From positions 1,743,001 to 1,803,000 of the forward strand of contig NC_092575.1 of the NCBI RefSeq assembly GCF_037975245.1: 60,000 nucleotides of DNA. Direction: 5' to 3'. Numbering within the stretch: position 1 is the first letter of the stretch; every line of letters begins with the position of its first letter. Positions 33,904 through 48,900 of this stretch are shown here, piece after piece. The notes under the pieces are model-generated. The model searched no databases. It worked only from the letters and a program-made list of their open reading frames with translations, and was not told the DNA's origin. Made by a program: the position numbers and the translations under genes. This DNA is from Apostichopus japonicus (taxonomy: Eukaryota; Echinodermata; Holothuroidea; Aspidochirotida; Stichopodidae).

Positions 33904-36900
33904 CAGTTTATGTACTGTACACAGTACACGGTGTAGGGTGAGAGTCTAGAGGCCTTCAAAACTACTGCACAAAGTTTGAACACTAAATTATTCCTTGACG
34001 TACCTACAAGCCTCCTCTCAATATGTTAGATTCGAAAGATTTAAAAAATGTCTCTGATACTTTTGGGTTAAGTTTGAAGAGCTTTCTCATATCAAGAGAA
34101 GACAAGTAAGCAAATTACACACTTAACCTTCATCACCCAATTTAAAATGTATTGAATAATTACCAACAGATACTACTTTCATAAATGTTTTTGCAAAAAC
34201 TCAATTTGCTTTTACTCTATTCTGTCTACCTGCATGGTAGAAACGATCAACAGTGATCCATCCGTTATACTTGCAGCTTTATTATATCAATTTAAGTCAG
34301 CCTACCAATTTAACAATTTTAATTTATCCTAAAAAAAAATTCTCCTTTTAAATTGATATGACTAAAACCTCTGATATGAATTTGGGTGATTTTTTCATTA
34401 ACATTAAAATTCTGCCTGAATAAAATCTTCACAATATTCTCATGTGGACTCTAAATCTGGCAACATTAAAAAAGTGATTAACATCGTTCTGAAAGGTGAC
34501 AATATATCTGAAATTACTGTAGAGGCAATCAAGACAAGATCCTTCACACATTATCCTTCCTAAGTGTCACACAGTCTGTCCTTGAAGATTTTTGTGCAAT
34601 ACTCTCTGGTACTGGATTCCTTCGTATGATATAACATTCACTAAACATAGCAACATTCAGAGCTTTAAGTCTAAACACAACCCATTTACATGTAAGTATG
34701 TATGCATAGTGGTGCCCCGACATATCAAGTAGAGTTTCAGGCATCATAATAAAACCATTTGTTATTTTTCGGACAACATCCCCATTGCTGTTAGGGGTCA
34801 ACTTTATTTAAATTATACAGGGCAAAACATTAAACAAAAAATAGTTAAATTATCTGAGGAAATGACAAAAGAATGAAATATAATAATGTCCCTGACAAGT
34901 TTTCATCTTCTTCAGGCTTAGGAGATATTTTTTTTCATAAATGAAAATTGAACTTAACATATTATAGATCCTCTTATTGATGACCTATCATTAACGAGCA
35001 TCTAACAAAGAAACACGAATCTGTAAAAGCACACAAAAGAGTGCACCGATATAATTAATATCAGATTATGATTGGCTATCAGGGAAATATTTAGGGTTCA
35101 AACTTTCTGTAGCGTTTTCGAATGATCTGAATTTTTCTTCTCACCGAATACTATAGTTCCGGTAAAAGTTAGAGTTAAAGGTTTACAGTCTTGTTTAAGG
35201 CCAAGGCCACCCCCTCACAAGGCTTTACAAGTTAACCCCCTACCGCCCGAACCCCTGGTCATTGGTAGCTTGTCACACCCACACACCAAATTATGCACAA
35301 TTCATACCATCCCTCCTGGGACACTACAGTGCACCACATCTACGTGCAAGTAAACTACTGTATTTACAAGTTGTACGATATTTTTTAACATAACTGCCAC
35401 CCAGTATCCATGTACAGTCCCCTAAACCCAGTTTTAACACAGTATGTAGCACCCATTTCATTTTGATGGGTTGGGCACTCATTAATTGGTAGTATATTTA
35501 TCTTATTTTCCTCTCTCCTGTCCAATTTGGTGGACAATAAGGGAGTTGTTGCTGTGTTTGTTTTTCCCTTTTCTTTTCTTTTAGCTTCACTTTTTTCATC
35601 TCTATTCCTTTACATCCTCCATACGTACAGTATCAATCTCTTCTGTAACCTCTGACACATTACCCTATTATGAATCTTGTTCTGCTTAGCTGTTTTCTTT
35701 CTCTAGTAAAACAGAATGCATCAATACTCATGCCAAATTCATATTTCTAAATTTGTATTCTCAAGCTATAAAATCCTGCAATCTAGCCCCAAAATACTCA
35801 AAATTTCACAATTATAAAATTTATGTCTAGCGCTGCTAATTGCATTGACGTGCCGAATAACAACCAATTGACTCCTACTATACATTGGAAATGCATCATG
35901 TATGCACATCATGCTAAAAGCAAAAAACCATTGTATAGTAAGAATGTCAAGCACAGTTGACAGTGAAGACATTGGCTGTGCTGTACGTAATAATGCAAGC
36001 ATTCCGTAATTTAAGGTTATTTGGAAAAGTCGTTACCCTGCATCATCTGATTACCTATTGTTCTATCATTCGTTTTTTATTAGTGCAAATTGAGGTATAT
36101 ATAAACTAATCAAGTACTATTTTCAATTCAGTGCGGGTTGATGATTACTGTACATCTGTGCTGCTCTACACACCAATAAACAATTTTGAAAGATCTAAAT
36201 CAATTTCAAATTTGCCATTTGTTTTCCAATGTTTTGATGGCAAGGCAGTTTCTCTTCTGTATTATTGAAACTGTTTAAAGTAACAAACAACTTTACATTC
36301 CTTCACGTTTGCTGCATAGAATTTTGACTGAGGGCAAGTTCAGAAATAAACCCAAATCTGTGTGGGAGGGGGGTGGGGGGTGTGGGGGGAGAGGGGGTCT
36401 TAATAAAATATCAAGTTAGCTACATAGTCCATTGTCTGGCCTGTACTTCCATTTATTTCTTCAGGTATAATTAATTACAAATTAGTCTCAGAGTGATTCT
36501 CTTGGCTAAAATGAACCAAGTTCCTACTTTTTAACTCTTAAAAAAAAAAGGGACAAAATTGACGGAATTGCTCGCCTCGCCCCTTAATTACATCAAGGAC
36601 TCTTCCAAATCTCCAACCTAAGTGAGATGAAGTTCTTAACTTTTAGTAAGTAATTTACATATCTCGGCAGCTGGACGAGTGTTGATGTCAAAAGTGGATT
36701 CAACCACATTTTGTCTTACTTTCTTTGTAACATAATACTTGTCTAACCGTGAGAAATTAATTGCCTCGTTAAACTTTCACGACCCCTTTGAATCTACTTA
36801 CTCTCATCCGACGATAGCTTGGGAAATTCGTAGATGTGTTCGCAGGTGTTCTTACTGTTTGGAATGCAGAAGCCAAAGTTAAAATCAAAGCTCTTGAGCA

Positions 36901-39900
36901 ATTTTTCGCCAAAGTAATGGCGTTCGATCATTCGGAAGCTGTTCACTGGTTTTTCCCCCACGCTGAACTCCACCCTGGAAGAAGAAAAAAAAAAATTGTG
37001 AATTAAACAAGAATATAAATTAAAAGAATAAATAAAAACATAAACAAGTCTAAAAATTAAAGATAAAGGTATTAATCATGCATCGCAAAAATAAAAAAAA
37101 TAAAAAATAAATAAATGTTGATTATTATTATTATTATTATGAATAAATGAATGAATGATTGTTTGTATGAAACAAAACAATCGTTGGTAAGAAAAAAGTT
37201 GGTAATACACATATGATATCACATTCTTAAATTTGATTCATTTTGTTGACATTTGAGATAGATGAAAATTCTTAAATTGACTTGCTTCAGCACAGTCATC
37301 CTCAAACATGACAGATTACAATCCTTTCAAATTCAAGCACACACATGGAATGGTTAGCGACTAACATTAATGTGCCTTCTCACTCATTTACATCTGTACA
37401 TTTAATCAAAACATTCCAAAAATACTCCCTCCATATTTGATTCCAGAGAATTCAGTACATATAAATTAGAGTCTCCTTTGTGTCTTCATGAGAGAAACAG
37501 CCATCTTCCAGACTGCTATGACATTTGCATGTGTAAATACACAATCATCTGAATATAATAATAGATTACAGCACTGGCTTTAGGACAGACACCATAGCAG
37601 CAGCCTTACAAGGGTTATTTACTCGCCTCTAAGAACCCTCTGGCAGAATGGTGTAAGCCTGGACAAGAAAGACACAGATCTTTTAAAAACCATTTTGATG
37701 ACGGGCCTCTTTTCAAAATCCATAGATTTACATTAAGTTCTTGTAATATTTATGTTCAACACTAACAGAAGCAACTACAGGTACAGCATATATAAATATA
37801 TAGTGATTATTTGCTGGCCCAAGCATTGAACAACATTTACAATACAGTGGTACAGTTTATAGTGTACTTAGTGTACATATGATTCTAATCATTCTATTGA
37901 GCCTGAATATTACAGCAACTACTACAGAACTGTGCCTGTACTTTCACAGAGAGTGTGTCAGACCAGACAGGTATTGCAAGGTATTCTAGGAGGTAGTTAA
38001 TAACTAAGATACATTTTTGGGGTTTATTCTTAACAAATGTTTCGTTCACATCTGGAGCATGTAAATTACTATTAAAGCCATCCTAACTAGACCAGAAAAT
38101 TTTGAGAGTATAGAGGCTTCAATTATCTTAAAAGTCAAATTGCAACAAAGAAAGAACTTAGTTCAAAGAGTTCTTCATTCCAACTGGCAGAACTTTGGGA
38201 AACTTGCAACGACTTCCCAGATTACTGTAGATTGTGTTCGACGTTACTTTCCATCGATAATTTATACTTTTCAAGACTTCCGTACAGTTTCATTTACATA
38301 TAAATAGATATACCTCCAGGGTGTCTAGACCATCAAATAAAGGCCTTACTGGGAGGTGTATTAAACAAGATTAGAGGGTCAGTCACTGGCAGGGTTAGCT
38401 ATTTAGACCTACATACAATCATAGTGTAGAAATGAATCAGTTAATGTATGATTATATGCTGTAGTATGAAAGATTATTCTACTCTAATTATGCAAATGAA
38501 ATGCAGATTGAAGTGTTCAGTGGCTTGCATAGTAGGGCATTATGATTAAGTAATCACATGTTTCTCTGTTACGCTAGGCATTCATCTTTCTGCTTGCATA
38601 AAAGCTGGGAGTCAGTATGTTCTTTTCATACATAGGTCTTGAGGTATGTAGCCCTTATATACAGTACCTCCGTTTATTTCATGCCTGGCAGGCGCTTTGC
38701 CTCTTACGTTACATTTTGTATCAGTTGGACCAATCAAGAAGTCTGTATCATAAGTCTATGGAAACTACAACATTGAGCGGACTGTTTGTATTTTTCTTTG
38801 TTTGTTCTTGAGGTAGAAGCCATACACGGAGGTTACAATTCTGAACATTGCATTGAACAACTTTTGTTGGAGTCTGCGCAATATAAGACTTGTTATTATT
38901 ATTTCTATTATTAGTGACCAGAGTGGCCATCATCCATGTGTTTGTTAAAAATTGCCTAAATTGAATTTACATGTATGGAGAAGCCTGGAATTGTCAAGTA
39001 ACAGTACATTGCAGCTTTTAATAATTCATCTGATTTAGTACTGAAAAGACAGGTCAAAAATGATCCAACAATCTCTTTTTCTATTCTGAAACTGTTCATT
39101 GTCCAAACTTTTTTTTTCGTATTCATTTGCTCACACCCCACCCCAACCCCCCCCCCCCCAAAAAAAATATACTATACTTCAAACATGTCTTCTTGATTTG
39201 AGATAAAATATTCCACAGTAGTTAAATAAAGGACTAATAAAAATATTGACAAAATGTGGGATTCAAGCACTGGACAGTTTACAACATTTATACTAAAATT
39301 TATGTAACAACCTGATTGAAAGATTCGGTTCCCATGAAACACAATTAGAAACCTTATTATCAACTTGTATACTTATAATATAAACCAATGAAATATCAAT
39401 TTTTGTCATTTTTTGTTTGCATTTCCTATTTACTGATGTATTTCGACATGTTTGACTGGACATAAATAACAAATTAATGATTATTAATTTAAAGCTCACT
39501 CATATCAAGGACTGCTCGATACAAATTCTGTCCTTTTGGATTATACTGTGACTAACAATATTGATATGGACAGTATTACCGTTGCAAAAGATCACCTTCA
39601 AATCCAATTGCTTTTTCTTCCATTTTATTAGCTCTGTACAGTATGCAACCGTCAAACTTTTCCTTGATACACGGGTTGGATTTGGAATTCAAGAATCTTA
39701 ATTTGCTATTCTGTCATTCAGTTTTAATACACAAATGACATGCATACATCTATCCAACACGCTTTTTTTTTGTCTTCTCAATTTTTGCCAAAATTCTTAA
39801 TATCCCAAAAAGTGCTTTATAATCAAATCTTGCAAATTCACTAGGGAATTCTGTATTTAAACGTGTCAAAGCTAACACCACTAATACTGACGAAAAAACT

Positions 39901-42900
39901 TGACATGAATCAATCCATCTGTGATTGTTTTGATTATAAAAAGCAGACATCTGTCGTCAAAAGATAACATACCTAATATCAATATAAATATAGTCACAGC
40001 AATGCAGTTTACAGGTGCTGACTAATCAAATTTTAATGTATGTACAGTGTTGTAGTGTGTTTTTGTTCTGTTCCGTGTAAACAGTTGTAACATCTTAACT
40101 TTTCTTAAGGCTTAACTCGGCTATCACGTTACTTGCTGATACTTCAAGCCACACACGTACTGAACCAAGATACTCAAACTTAAGCATTGCAAATGGACAA
40201 TCTGTTCTACGCTAGGGGGTTAAGGAGGAAATGTACAGCTTTTGAATGGACTGTTCAAGTTAACAACCCACACATAATTAGATTTAAGTAACTCTCAATT
40301 TAACTAATTTAAAAAAAAAATTCACAGCCAGATTTTTGCTGTTTCAACTGAAAAAAAAAGGCGTTTATCTAGAGAGCAAGTTTAATCATTCTCGATATAT
40401 ATAAACATAATTTCATGCACACTACAGTAAGTTCCTTTATAAGGATATTCCAGTCGAAAATTTTCAACTGCTTAAAAGAAGAAAAACACATTCCGTAGGT
40501 TAAAGCCTCCTCGTGATATTTGAAGGTGTTTGGGGTGGGAGAGGTGAGAGGCAGGTCAGATTCTTGTTGCTCAAAGAATTGACAGGATATCTGTTTGATG
40601 ACACTTACCCCTGGGGGACTCTTATTTTCATTTTCTTTTTTAATATAAGATAAATTACTACACTCTCTACAGTAAAATGGTTTCATGAGCATTTATGAAA
40701 AAAAGTTACAGTACAAGACATGTTTTGAATTGTTTAAGTAATGTTAATAGCCACAGTTGTATTTTGCTATATGATGCTGGATAAATTCTTTCCCCAGCCA
40801 TCTGACATCAACATGTCCCTTCATATCGTAGTGGCAAATATTTATAACACAGTGACTGACATATGACAGATGACATATTATTATTATTGTTGTTGTTGCT
40901 ATTATTGTTGTTATTATTATTATTGTTGTTGTTATTATTATTATTGTTATTATTATTATTACTACTACTGTTACTATTATTATCATTATTATTATTACTA
41001 TTATTATTATTATTTTTATTATTATTTTTATTATTATTGTAATTATTATTATTGTAGTTATTATTATTACTATTATTATTATTACTATTACTATTATTAT
41101 CATTAGTAGTAGTATTATTATTATTATTATATATTATTATAATATAAGCTACTGTACATACAACAGTTACATTGCTACTACTTCTGTAATTTTCAAAGTA
41201 CTATAGAGTACCTCAAACTGTCATTTTGTTTGTCAGTCAAGATGTTTGTCAGTCACATTCTGTCTTGATCAATATCTGACCATACAGTATATGACAAACC
41301 ACTGCCTGTCATGCTCGTAAGTTCTACTGTACTGTAATTCATAAGGGTGCTACATATGGGTACTTTAGGAACAGAGTACCAATTATCTGTAAAGACATAA
41401 GAATTCACTTTAAGTAGAGATGTTGGGAATAGGATGCCACGGACAACGGCGGGATATTTAACGAAGGGTTTCAAATCGTCCATTTAAAAACTATTCTTGC
41501 GCGTTCTTGCATTTAACACACTGTAATCCAGTACGACAACTTTAGGGCCTTTCTCTCACGACAGGCACTTTATGAAATTTTGCATAATTTCAGAAAATAT
41601 TCCAGCCTGTCAGTAAAAGAGGTACACAACAGGATATCTGTTTTTCTCCTTAGGACAAAATCTTTTTATGACATCTTTAATCGATGGTTGGCTACTGACT
41701 ACAATCATGTACAAGATATTAAGCTTCTTTGTGTCCAGTAAACAAGACAAACGATGTCAAAATGATCTTGAATGCAAAAGTTTTCGCAAAAAATCTTTGG
41801 ATACATAATTACGGTAAGTTGTGTCATAGTCTGTTCAAAAATAATCTTGAAAGTTTTAATTGGAGAGAAAAGAATTCCTCAAATTATCTGATTTACTTTG
41901 CAAACAAGTGCTGTTACGTACAGTATACATATTAATTACAAAAACGGCTCATTCATTACGTCCATCAGTTATTAACTTAGGTTTAACTTCTATTTCATCA
42001 ATTCAGTATTCACAAGAAAAACCTTCCTGGTTTAAAACAGGTCACCAGTTCATTCTAGGCACGGTAGAACTGAGTGCTATGGTTGTGGGGAGACAGGTAA
42101 GCGAGGAACAAAGTAAATATGCTTTGCCACTCTGTGTGCATGGTAGAATATTAAGGCACTACGGCTATTGTAGATACATCGTGAAGTTGACGATTAACAA
42201 TAGGAGTTAAGTGTGCAAAACTGTTTGTAATGAGAAAGCAGAGTACATTTATTCAGTAAGTATTGTTTTGAAGTGGGTTTTGCATGCCATAAATAAAGAA
42301 TATAATCATGTTCTTTGTACATTGTCAAAATTCCATGAATTATCTACAGTACGTGTGGCATTGTAATTCATTGTAAATTGTGGCATTGGAAATCTAGTCG
42401 TTACAGTTCGTGCAGAGGGAAAAGTTTGATCATGTCTGTTAAGGTCCTATGAACAGTTAGCATCTTGGATAGTACAAGTGACATGAGCTCATGTAAATTA
42501 AATTAATTTCCTCCAAAACTTGATACTTACCTGTCTCCATGCTACATGTGCACTATAAATGTATGTACTTAACCTACAAAGAAGGTAACATGTTAGCATT
42601 GCGTGATTGCGGCCCCCCCCCCCCACTGACCAACTTCAGGTTCAACGCCCACTTCCTGTCCCTTCCAAATCTACCAATCTGAAAGCTTACAAGTATAATT
42701 CTCTAGTATTAGAAGTGCTTTTAAATGGAAGAGTACAAGTTTTGCACAGTGACACAGTCAGCCATTTGCTGGTTTTAAACAAACTCCTGGTCAAGTACAT
42801 TATCAGCTGACATATTGTAATGTCATCATTGCAAATCTGCTTTGTTTCACACCCTACCGAGAAAACTTTGACCTTGTTCACATGTGAGAACTCAATGAGA

Positions 42901-45900
42901 ATCAGGATCCTGTTTCTCCCTACAGAGCTTCACCCCAGGCAAGTCAAAATTTGGGAACACATCAATATAACGCCATCATGAAAGGGTCACAATGATTGTT
43001 TACATTTCACGGAGAGGGTTTTCTTCTGTATCTTCTGCACCACTCTATTGCGGAAATGACGATATCTAGTCATCCCAGATCTCCAGTCGGTTCATCAACC
43101 CCAACCCCCCCCCCCCCCCCTCGAATGTCCACATTACAATCCTGAACACCCTTGCTGTGTCAGGATCTTCCTCGAAAGGGAGATAACGATTGCGTGATTC
43201 TGATCCTGAGGACACAAGCCTCCATACTATCACCTTGCAGGGGGGACAGATCCTCCTTGTGTCCTCAAATATGAACACGGCTTAGGAGACTGGAAACCGT
43301 ACGGTAAACCCTTGTTATCCACAGAGCTCAGCCAAGTTAATGATGTCACAGTAAACTAATAAATGACACTGAGTAACTCACTGTTACTGTCTCTGAGTAA
43401 CTCGTGGACTGTAGCAATTAATCACATAGCCATAGACATTTGTGTCTTTTACAGCTCTGCTGACGTTACGTTTAATTCGCTTCAGAAAGCAAAGCACTTT
43501 ACTCTTAAAGCTTTAATTATAAGTCAACTAGACATTGGCCCAATCAATCACAGGAATGGCGAGTATTGTTGGTCAGTATAAACAACTCTGACAAGGCAAA
43601 ATTCTGTTTAATTCATTAAACGACGCTATACGCAGAGTGGAAAGTATTACATTTATGGTCAGTGACTATACACATGTACAGTATGTACTGTTGCATATAT
43701 GTGTGCTAACTGATTGAGTGGTGCTGGTAGCAGCATAGGCACCCATAATTAGACTAGACATCCGTCCGCTACCGTGATCTCCCCTAGGAATAGTCCTGAA
43801 AGCCAATTTCAGTCACAAATAATTTAAAACGCCATACGTGATGCGACATGAGACTGGGTTTGTTCTCTCACGAGAAAACCGAGGTTCATCCATTTGATGT
43901 GCAAAGTGTTCTGTCAAAATCTGCCAATCACCGAAGAACTTTTTCGGAAACTATGAGGAATTTCTAATCCTTCGCGAGTGACATATGTACAAGCGGGACT
44001 TCCATACTATACTGTACTGTGTGCACAGTACAGTAGCTTGACACAATATTAACATGATCAACATGGATACGCTTTTCCAAAATATTTCAAATTTTTACCA
44101 AACTACAGAAGTACTAGCGATCAAAGACCGCAATCAAACGTGGTCTTTTATAATAAATACAGAGATGGACTGAAAGGGCTGTTTGTAAGGGATGTTCAGG
44201 TGGTCGACTAAATTTCCGTCACACAGACAAATCTATCCTTGAGCATGTTGCCCGGGGGAAAACCAGTTTTATTTAAATGTGTGAAAGCACAGTACTCTAT
44301 CATACTGTAGTCTATTATACGGACCAATATTTGAAGAAAAATTAACATTCTTCCCAATGACTCTAAAGTTAAATGTCTTACGCACAGACCGTGAGTGGTA
44401 TGAGTTGCCCCATTAAAACAACAACTTAAAATTGGGTGCGGTTTATAATCGTCTGAGGGCTGGCGATACTGACTGTCTTCTAAAATATCATGACAGCCTG
44501 CCAGTTTATTATGCAGCACAGGTGGTTGACAGACAGCTTGGATATATACAAAAAAAATCACCATCTGGGAGATTAACCAAGGCTGTCTGAAATATGTAAA
44601 TTTATTGAATTCATACAAGGACAAAATTCATTATGTCAAGTCAATATAATATACGTGTATATATATGATATGATATGGTATCATCAGGTATTATTTATCA
44701 TAATGTCGGTACTGTGCACCCTGCAATGGGTTTTTCTACCCTAGTGACGTAAGAGATTTTAAAAGGCAAAGTGCGCAGTAACACTGTGCGGGATGGGTGG
44801 GTGGGTAGGTGGGTGGGTAATACTCTGAAGAAGAAAAGTGTAAATGTATTCTACAGTGACATTAACCTACTTCAGAGGGATACATCTCACACATCTCAAA
44901 TCAAAAAGAGATATTTCAGGGTAAATATCTAGATTTATCATCTTCAAGTCACAACATTGTAAATTACTTTCCGAGTTATAATTAGATTTCTCAAATTTAT
45001 AGTTGTTTTTGCCTAATTGAGGACAGGGCTTTATATCTTTGCTGCATGTTGGATAGGGATGTCTTGTAGATGTGTTAATGGATTATCTACATCCTATCTC
45101 TATGGTAGATTGCACAGTGACCATAGAAAAAAATCATTTTCACAGACTTGGTCAAAGACTGAAGCTTCATGAAAAGTTGGCAAGGATTACTCTATCTTTC
45201 ATCTTTACACATTTGAGGAAAGGAATACATTTTTTACTGCATTATTGTCACTACTGACAGGAGGTCGATATTTTTGTAACAAACAAATATACAAGCAATA
45301 TTGAAACCACAGCACTGACGATTTGAGGATGAAATTGATCAATTTTGTTTCAGGCTTCAGATACAGTTTACACCCCTCCCTCTCCCCCCCCCCCCTCGAA
45401 GATCCACTTCTCAATATACCATTTTTACAATGTGTCCAGGTACTGTATGTTGATCTAAAATGACCTCTGACCTCTTCATTCTATCCTTCCCAAGACGATA
45501 CTTGAGATCCAGCCAAGTTTGCCATCTTGAAATACTGAACCAATTTTTATGGGTATTTTCGATATTGTGACCACTTGAGACTTCTGACCTCAGCCGACCT
45601 TCCACAGACCTTTGACCTTCACAGTTTTATTTCTACAGATCGAGTGTATACAACATTTTCAGATTCACAACCTACAGTATGCTGCTCTCTGCCTTCCACC
45701 AAAACCGAAAGGCTTCATTAACTCAAATATGGGGCATCCACACACAAAAATTCTGATGTGTGCATGCAAGCTTCTATTTATGCACAGACAAACATATGTA
45801 CAGTACTGCACACACACACAAACATATACACACACACTCTATCATGATCGCATTTAAGTCACACAGCTGAAAGAACAAGGTATACAGACTAGAGAAACAT

Positions 45901-48900
45901 TGCTTTAGTAACTAAGTAACTTAATAAAAGATTGACCCTTCAGGCAGAATTACAACTCAGATATTAGCATTGTTCTCCTCACTACACGGACCGGTCATCT
46001 CTTTATGTTAAGCAAATCAAGTTCTATCAGGACTGTAATTTAAACAGACAGACACTTCCTGGCCTCTTCTCATCCTCTCAACATTAATCCAGCTATCTCC
46101 TGCTCACCTTATTGCAAAATACATGTACTGTACACTAACTCTAGCGCGAGGGATCGGCAATATCCACCTGACCAGGAGAACGGAGGCTTGCCGTATTATA
46201 TACCGTTAGTGACAACCGTCAACAGCCGACTGGGTTTGAATGGTGTTTACACATTTAACAAAGCCTGTTTACTTTGAGGGGTCAGGGGAGAGACAAGGAA
46301 GTTGAGACAATGTGCATGATGTCTATACTCCTTGTAGCTGAGACCCTGTGAAGAAATGTCAGTGACGTCTGCAACAATAAACACTGGAATTTTTCGGCAG
46401 AGTTTATACTTTCTCACGGATGATGAGTATTTATAAACAATAACCGGGATTTAAATAGCAAACCAGTTTTTTACAATTAATTTCACCGATCTGATCCAAT
46501 CTTCTCATCATTGCGTGGACACCTTATTTTGTTATTGAGAGGAAAGTATCAATCCATCTTTTTTTGAGGGGGGGGGGGAGAGGGGGGCGATTTTTCCTAT
46601 CGATGACTATTTCTTATTAAATCACTGTTATAGTTATCATCACTGTTTTTCTTCTCTGGAAGGGGTGAGTGGGTCAAGAGAGTGCAGACAAGTTTAGTCA
46701 AGAAGGCTAGAATATACCAACAGCACAATACGTGAATATGATGCCCGGCGAAAGACCCAGAGTGACCATGTAGTTGCTTCTTGATCAAAACACAGGGGTA
46801 ATTTTAGTGGTTATGACAGGACTACCACGTACAGACGAGTCCCATAGAAGACCAAATGAGGCCAAACTTACGTAGCTCCGACTGTATGGAGTTTGAGGAA
46901 CTGCGGTGTGAATTGGTAGCGGACAAATCGGCCGGCATTAGGATCCGCCTCCTCCTCGTCCTGTTCTACATCTTCCTCTTCTTCTGGAAAGAGATGACAA
47001 CAACAAAACAACAACGTTATCTACCGTGAAGACCTACATATTAATATGAAATTTTCAAACCAAATTCAAAAAGTTGCATTACAATATATATTGTTGACCT
47101 CAGCTGACCTTTGGTCTTGATCATAACAACAGGTTTCTAGTTATCAATATAAGAAAGCCATAAAGTAAAGTGTAGAGTATATAAGTTAGACGTGCAAACA
47201 GTTTCTCATAGTAAGTCATTTTTGGCAGAATTTTCTGGGTTCCTCATCTGATCTATTTTATCCACAATTGACCTGTGACCTACAAGCAGTATTTCTCTAA
47301 CCTACAGTATAACAACAAAATGGAGTATATATCAAGCACACTTAAATCCTGTCAAGATATGTTCAACAATATTAGCAAAAATTTCATCCAAGAATTCAAA
47401 ACCTCAAATTGCTACTAATTACTAATTAATTAAAAAGTTAATACTGTTTAGTTCTTGACAAGAACAGAAATTATATTGACCTCCATCAGATTTATTTCCA
47501 AATGAAATGAATATCGCATCTTACTATTCCCTTTACCTCCCCCCTTCTGCCTCCCCTCCCAACAACAACTATTGTATGACTGGTCCCTCTCCCACCTTGC
47601 CTACATACAGCATATCACAAACAAGCTCTCTACTGTAGAGTACGGTGGTTGCATGTGATAGATATCATCGGTTTAAATTTGTAAATACCGGCAGAATTAT
47701 ATGAAGCCTGTAGACCTCCAGTCACACCTGTATTCAAATAAATGTTCCCGTCAAATCTACTACAATCAATAGCCCTTAAGACTCCAAACTCCCAAGTTGA
47801 TCTTAAAGGGCAGTCCGGCGTCATCACAAAGCAATTCCGCTCTCTCTCTTCGACCATAACCTTGACAAGCACGGTGGCGGCCTAGACCGCGAGGGAACGA
47901 GAACTACCTGAAGATTGCGAGGAGAGCTGTCGTATCGAGTCTCGCCGAGCTCGAGACAGACCCATCACGGTATATCTCATTAGGGAGCATAGCCACAGGC
48001 GATCCCTGCACAACGAGCCTAGTCAATCTCTCACAGTTATAAGCCTTTCCCCCGATGGAAAAGATTTCCGTGAAAGATACTCGTCCAGGTTTCGAGTAGA
48101 AATGAAACTTATGCAAGGGATTGTTATGCGGGCGAACGGGGGATTCACGTACATGGCAAAATGAGAGGGGACATATCTAGATCACTCAGTCGTTACAGAG
48201 TGTAGCATTGTACTGTACAATGGAAAGTAGATTTGGGAGCCTTACACATATTATTATATACCGTACCGTAGTACTTCAAGTTCTGCCTTCATCCAAGTGT
48301 AAACCTGAAAGCTACCTAAAGATATGTAAGACATGATATGCAAGGCCTGGGACAAGCACAATTTCATCTATATAGTACCTGCACAGTAAATATTATCATT
48401 AAAATGGTCTGTTTTTGTGATATTGTAACAATCTAAACTACTGCACTTTATTCACAATGCTCATCAGTGGACGATTCAACGATTTATCACACTTAGTTTT
48501 AAACATTTTCACTTGATAAATTTTAATTAGCGACTAATTCATGTTTCACTTTGGTGTTGATATTTACATATTTTAACAAACAAACCTACTGAACTTTGTG
48601 TGCTCACTGTTGGAAACTCTAATGAGTTATCAACTTTTGTTTTAATACTTTCACCCAATTAATAACTAATTGATGTTTCACTTTGGCGACGGCAAGTACA
48701 GCCGATGGTTTTGTCGATCTAATTTTTAGTCACATTCGATCCTAAGATCAAATCTACGTGGACTGAAATATAGCCAAAAACCCCAACATGCCTGCATTTT
48801 TTCATACAGCATTTTATTCCATCTGCCTACATACGTAAGTCGAGACTGAAATTTACCCAAGGTGAGGCAAATAAAAAAAGTGCCTCTTATGATAATCAAA

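Larger units (their letters stand above)
36975..46871 (-). other. UNC119 intron (9.9 kb)
   Basis: No other exon was recognised. It contains an A-rich/ATT simple repeat (about 37080-37160), the long trinucleotide repeat at 40878-41150, a GGGT repeat (about 44790-44820), a CA-rich tract (about 45808-45840), a perfect hairpin at 44011-44034, and a TGACCT-rich stretch (about 45440-45630). Two open frames of about 138 and 119 codons on the minus strand have no protein-like features. Confidence 0.6.

Noticed and set aside
40744-41106. Open frames rich in Tyr/Cys or Ile on both strands
   Set aside because: They are translations of a TTA/TTG microsatellite.
44208-44624. Open frame of 138 codons on the minus strand
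   Set aside because: No domain, no supporting splice sites, and composition like translated AT-rich intron.
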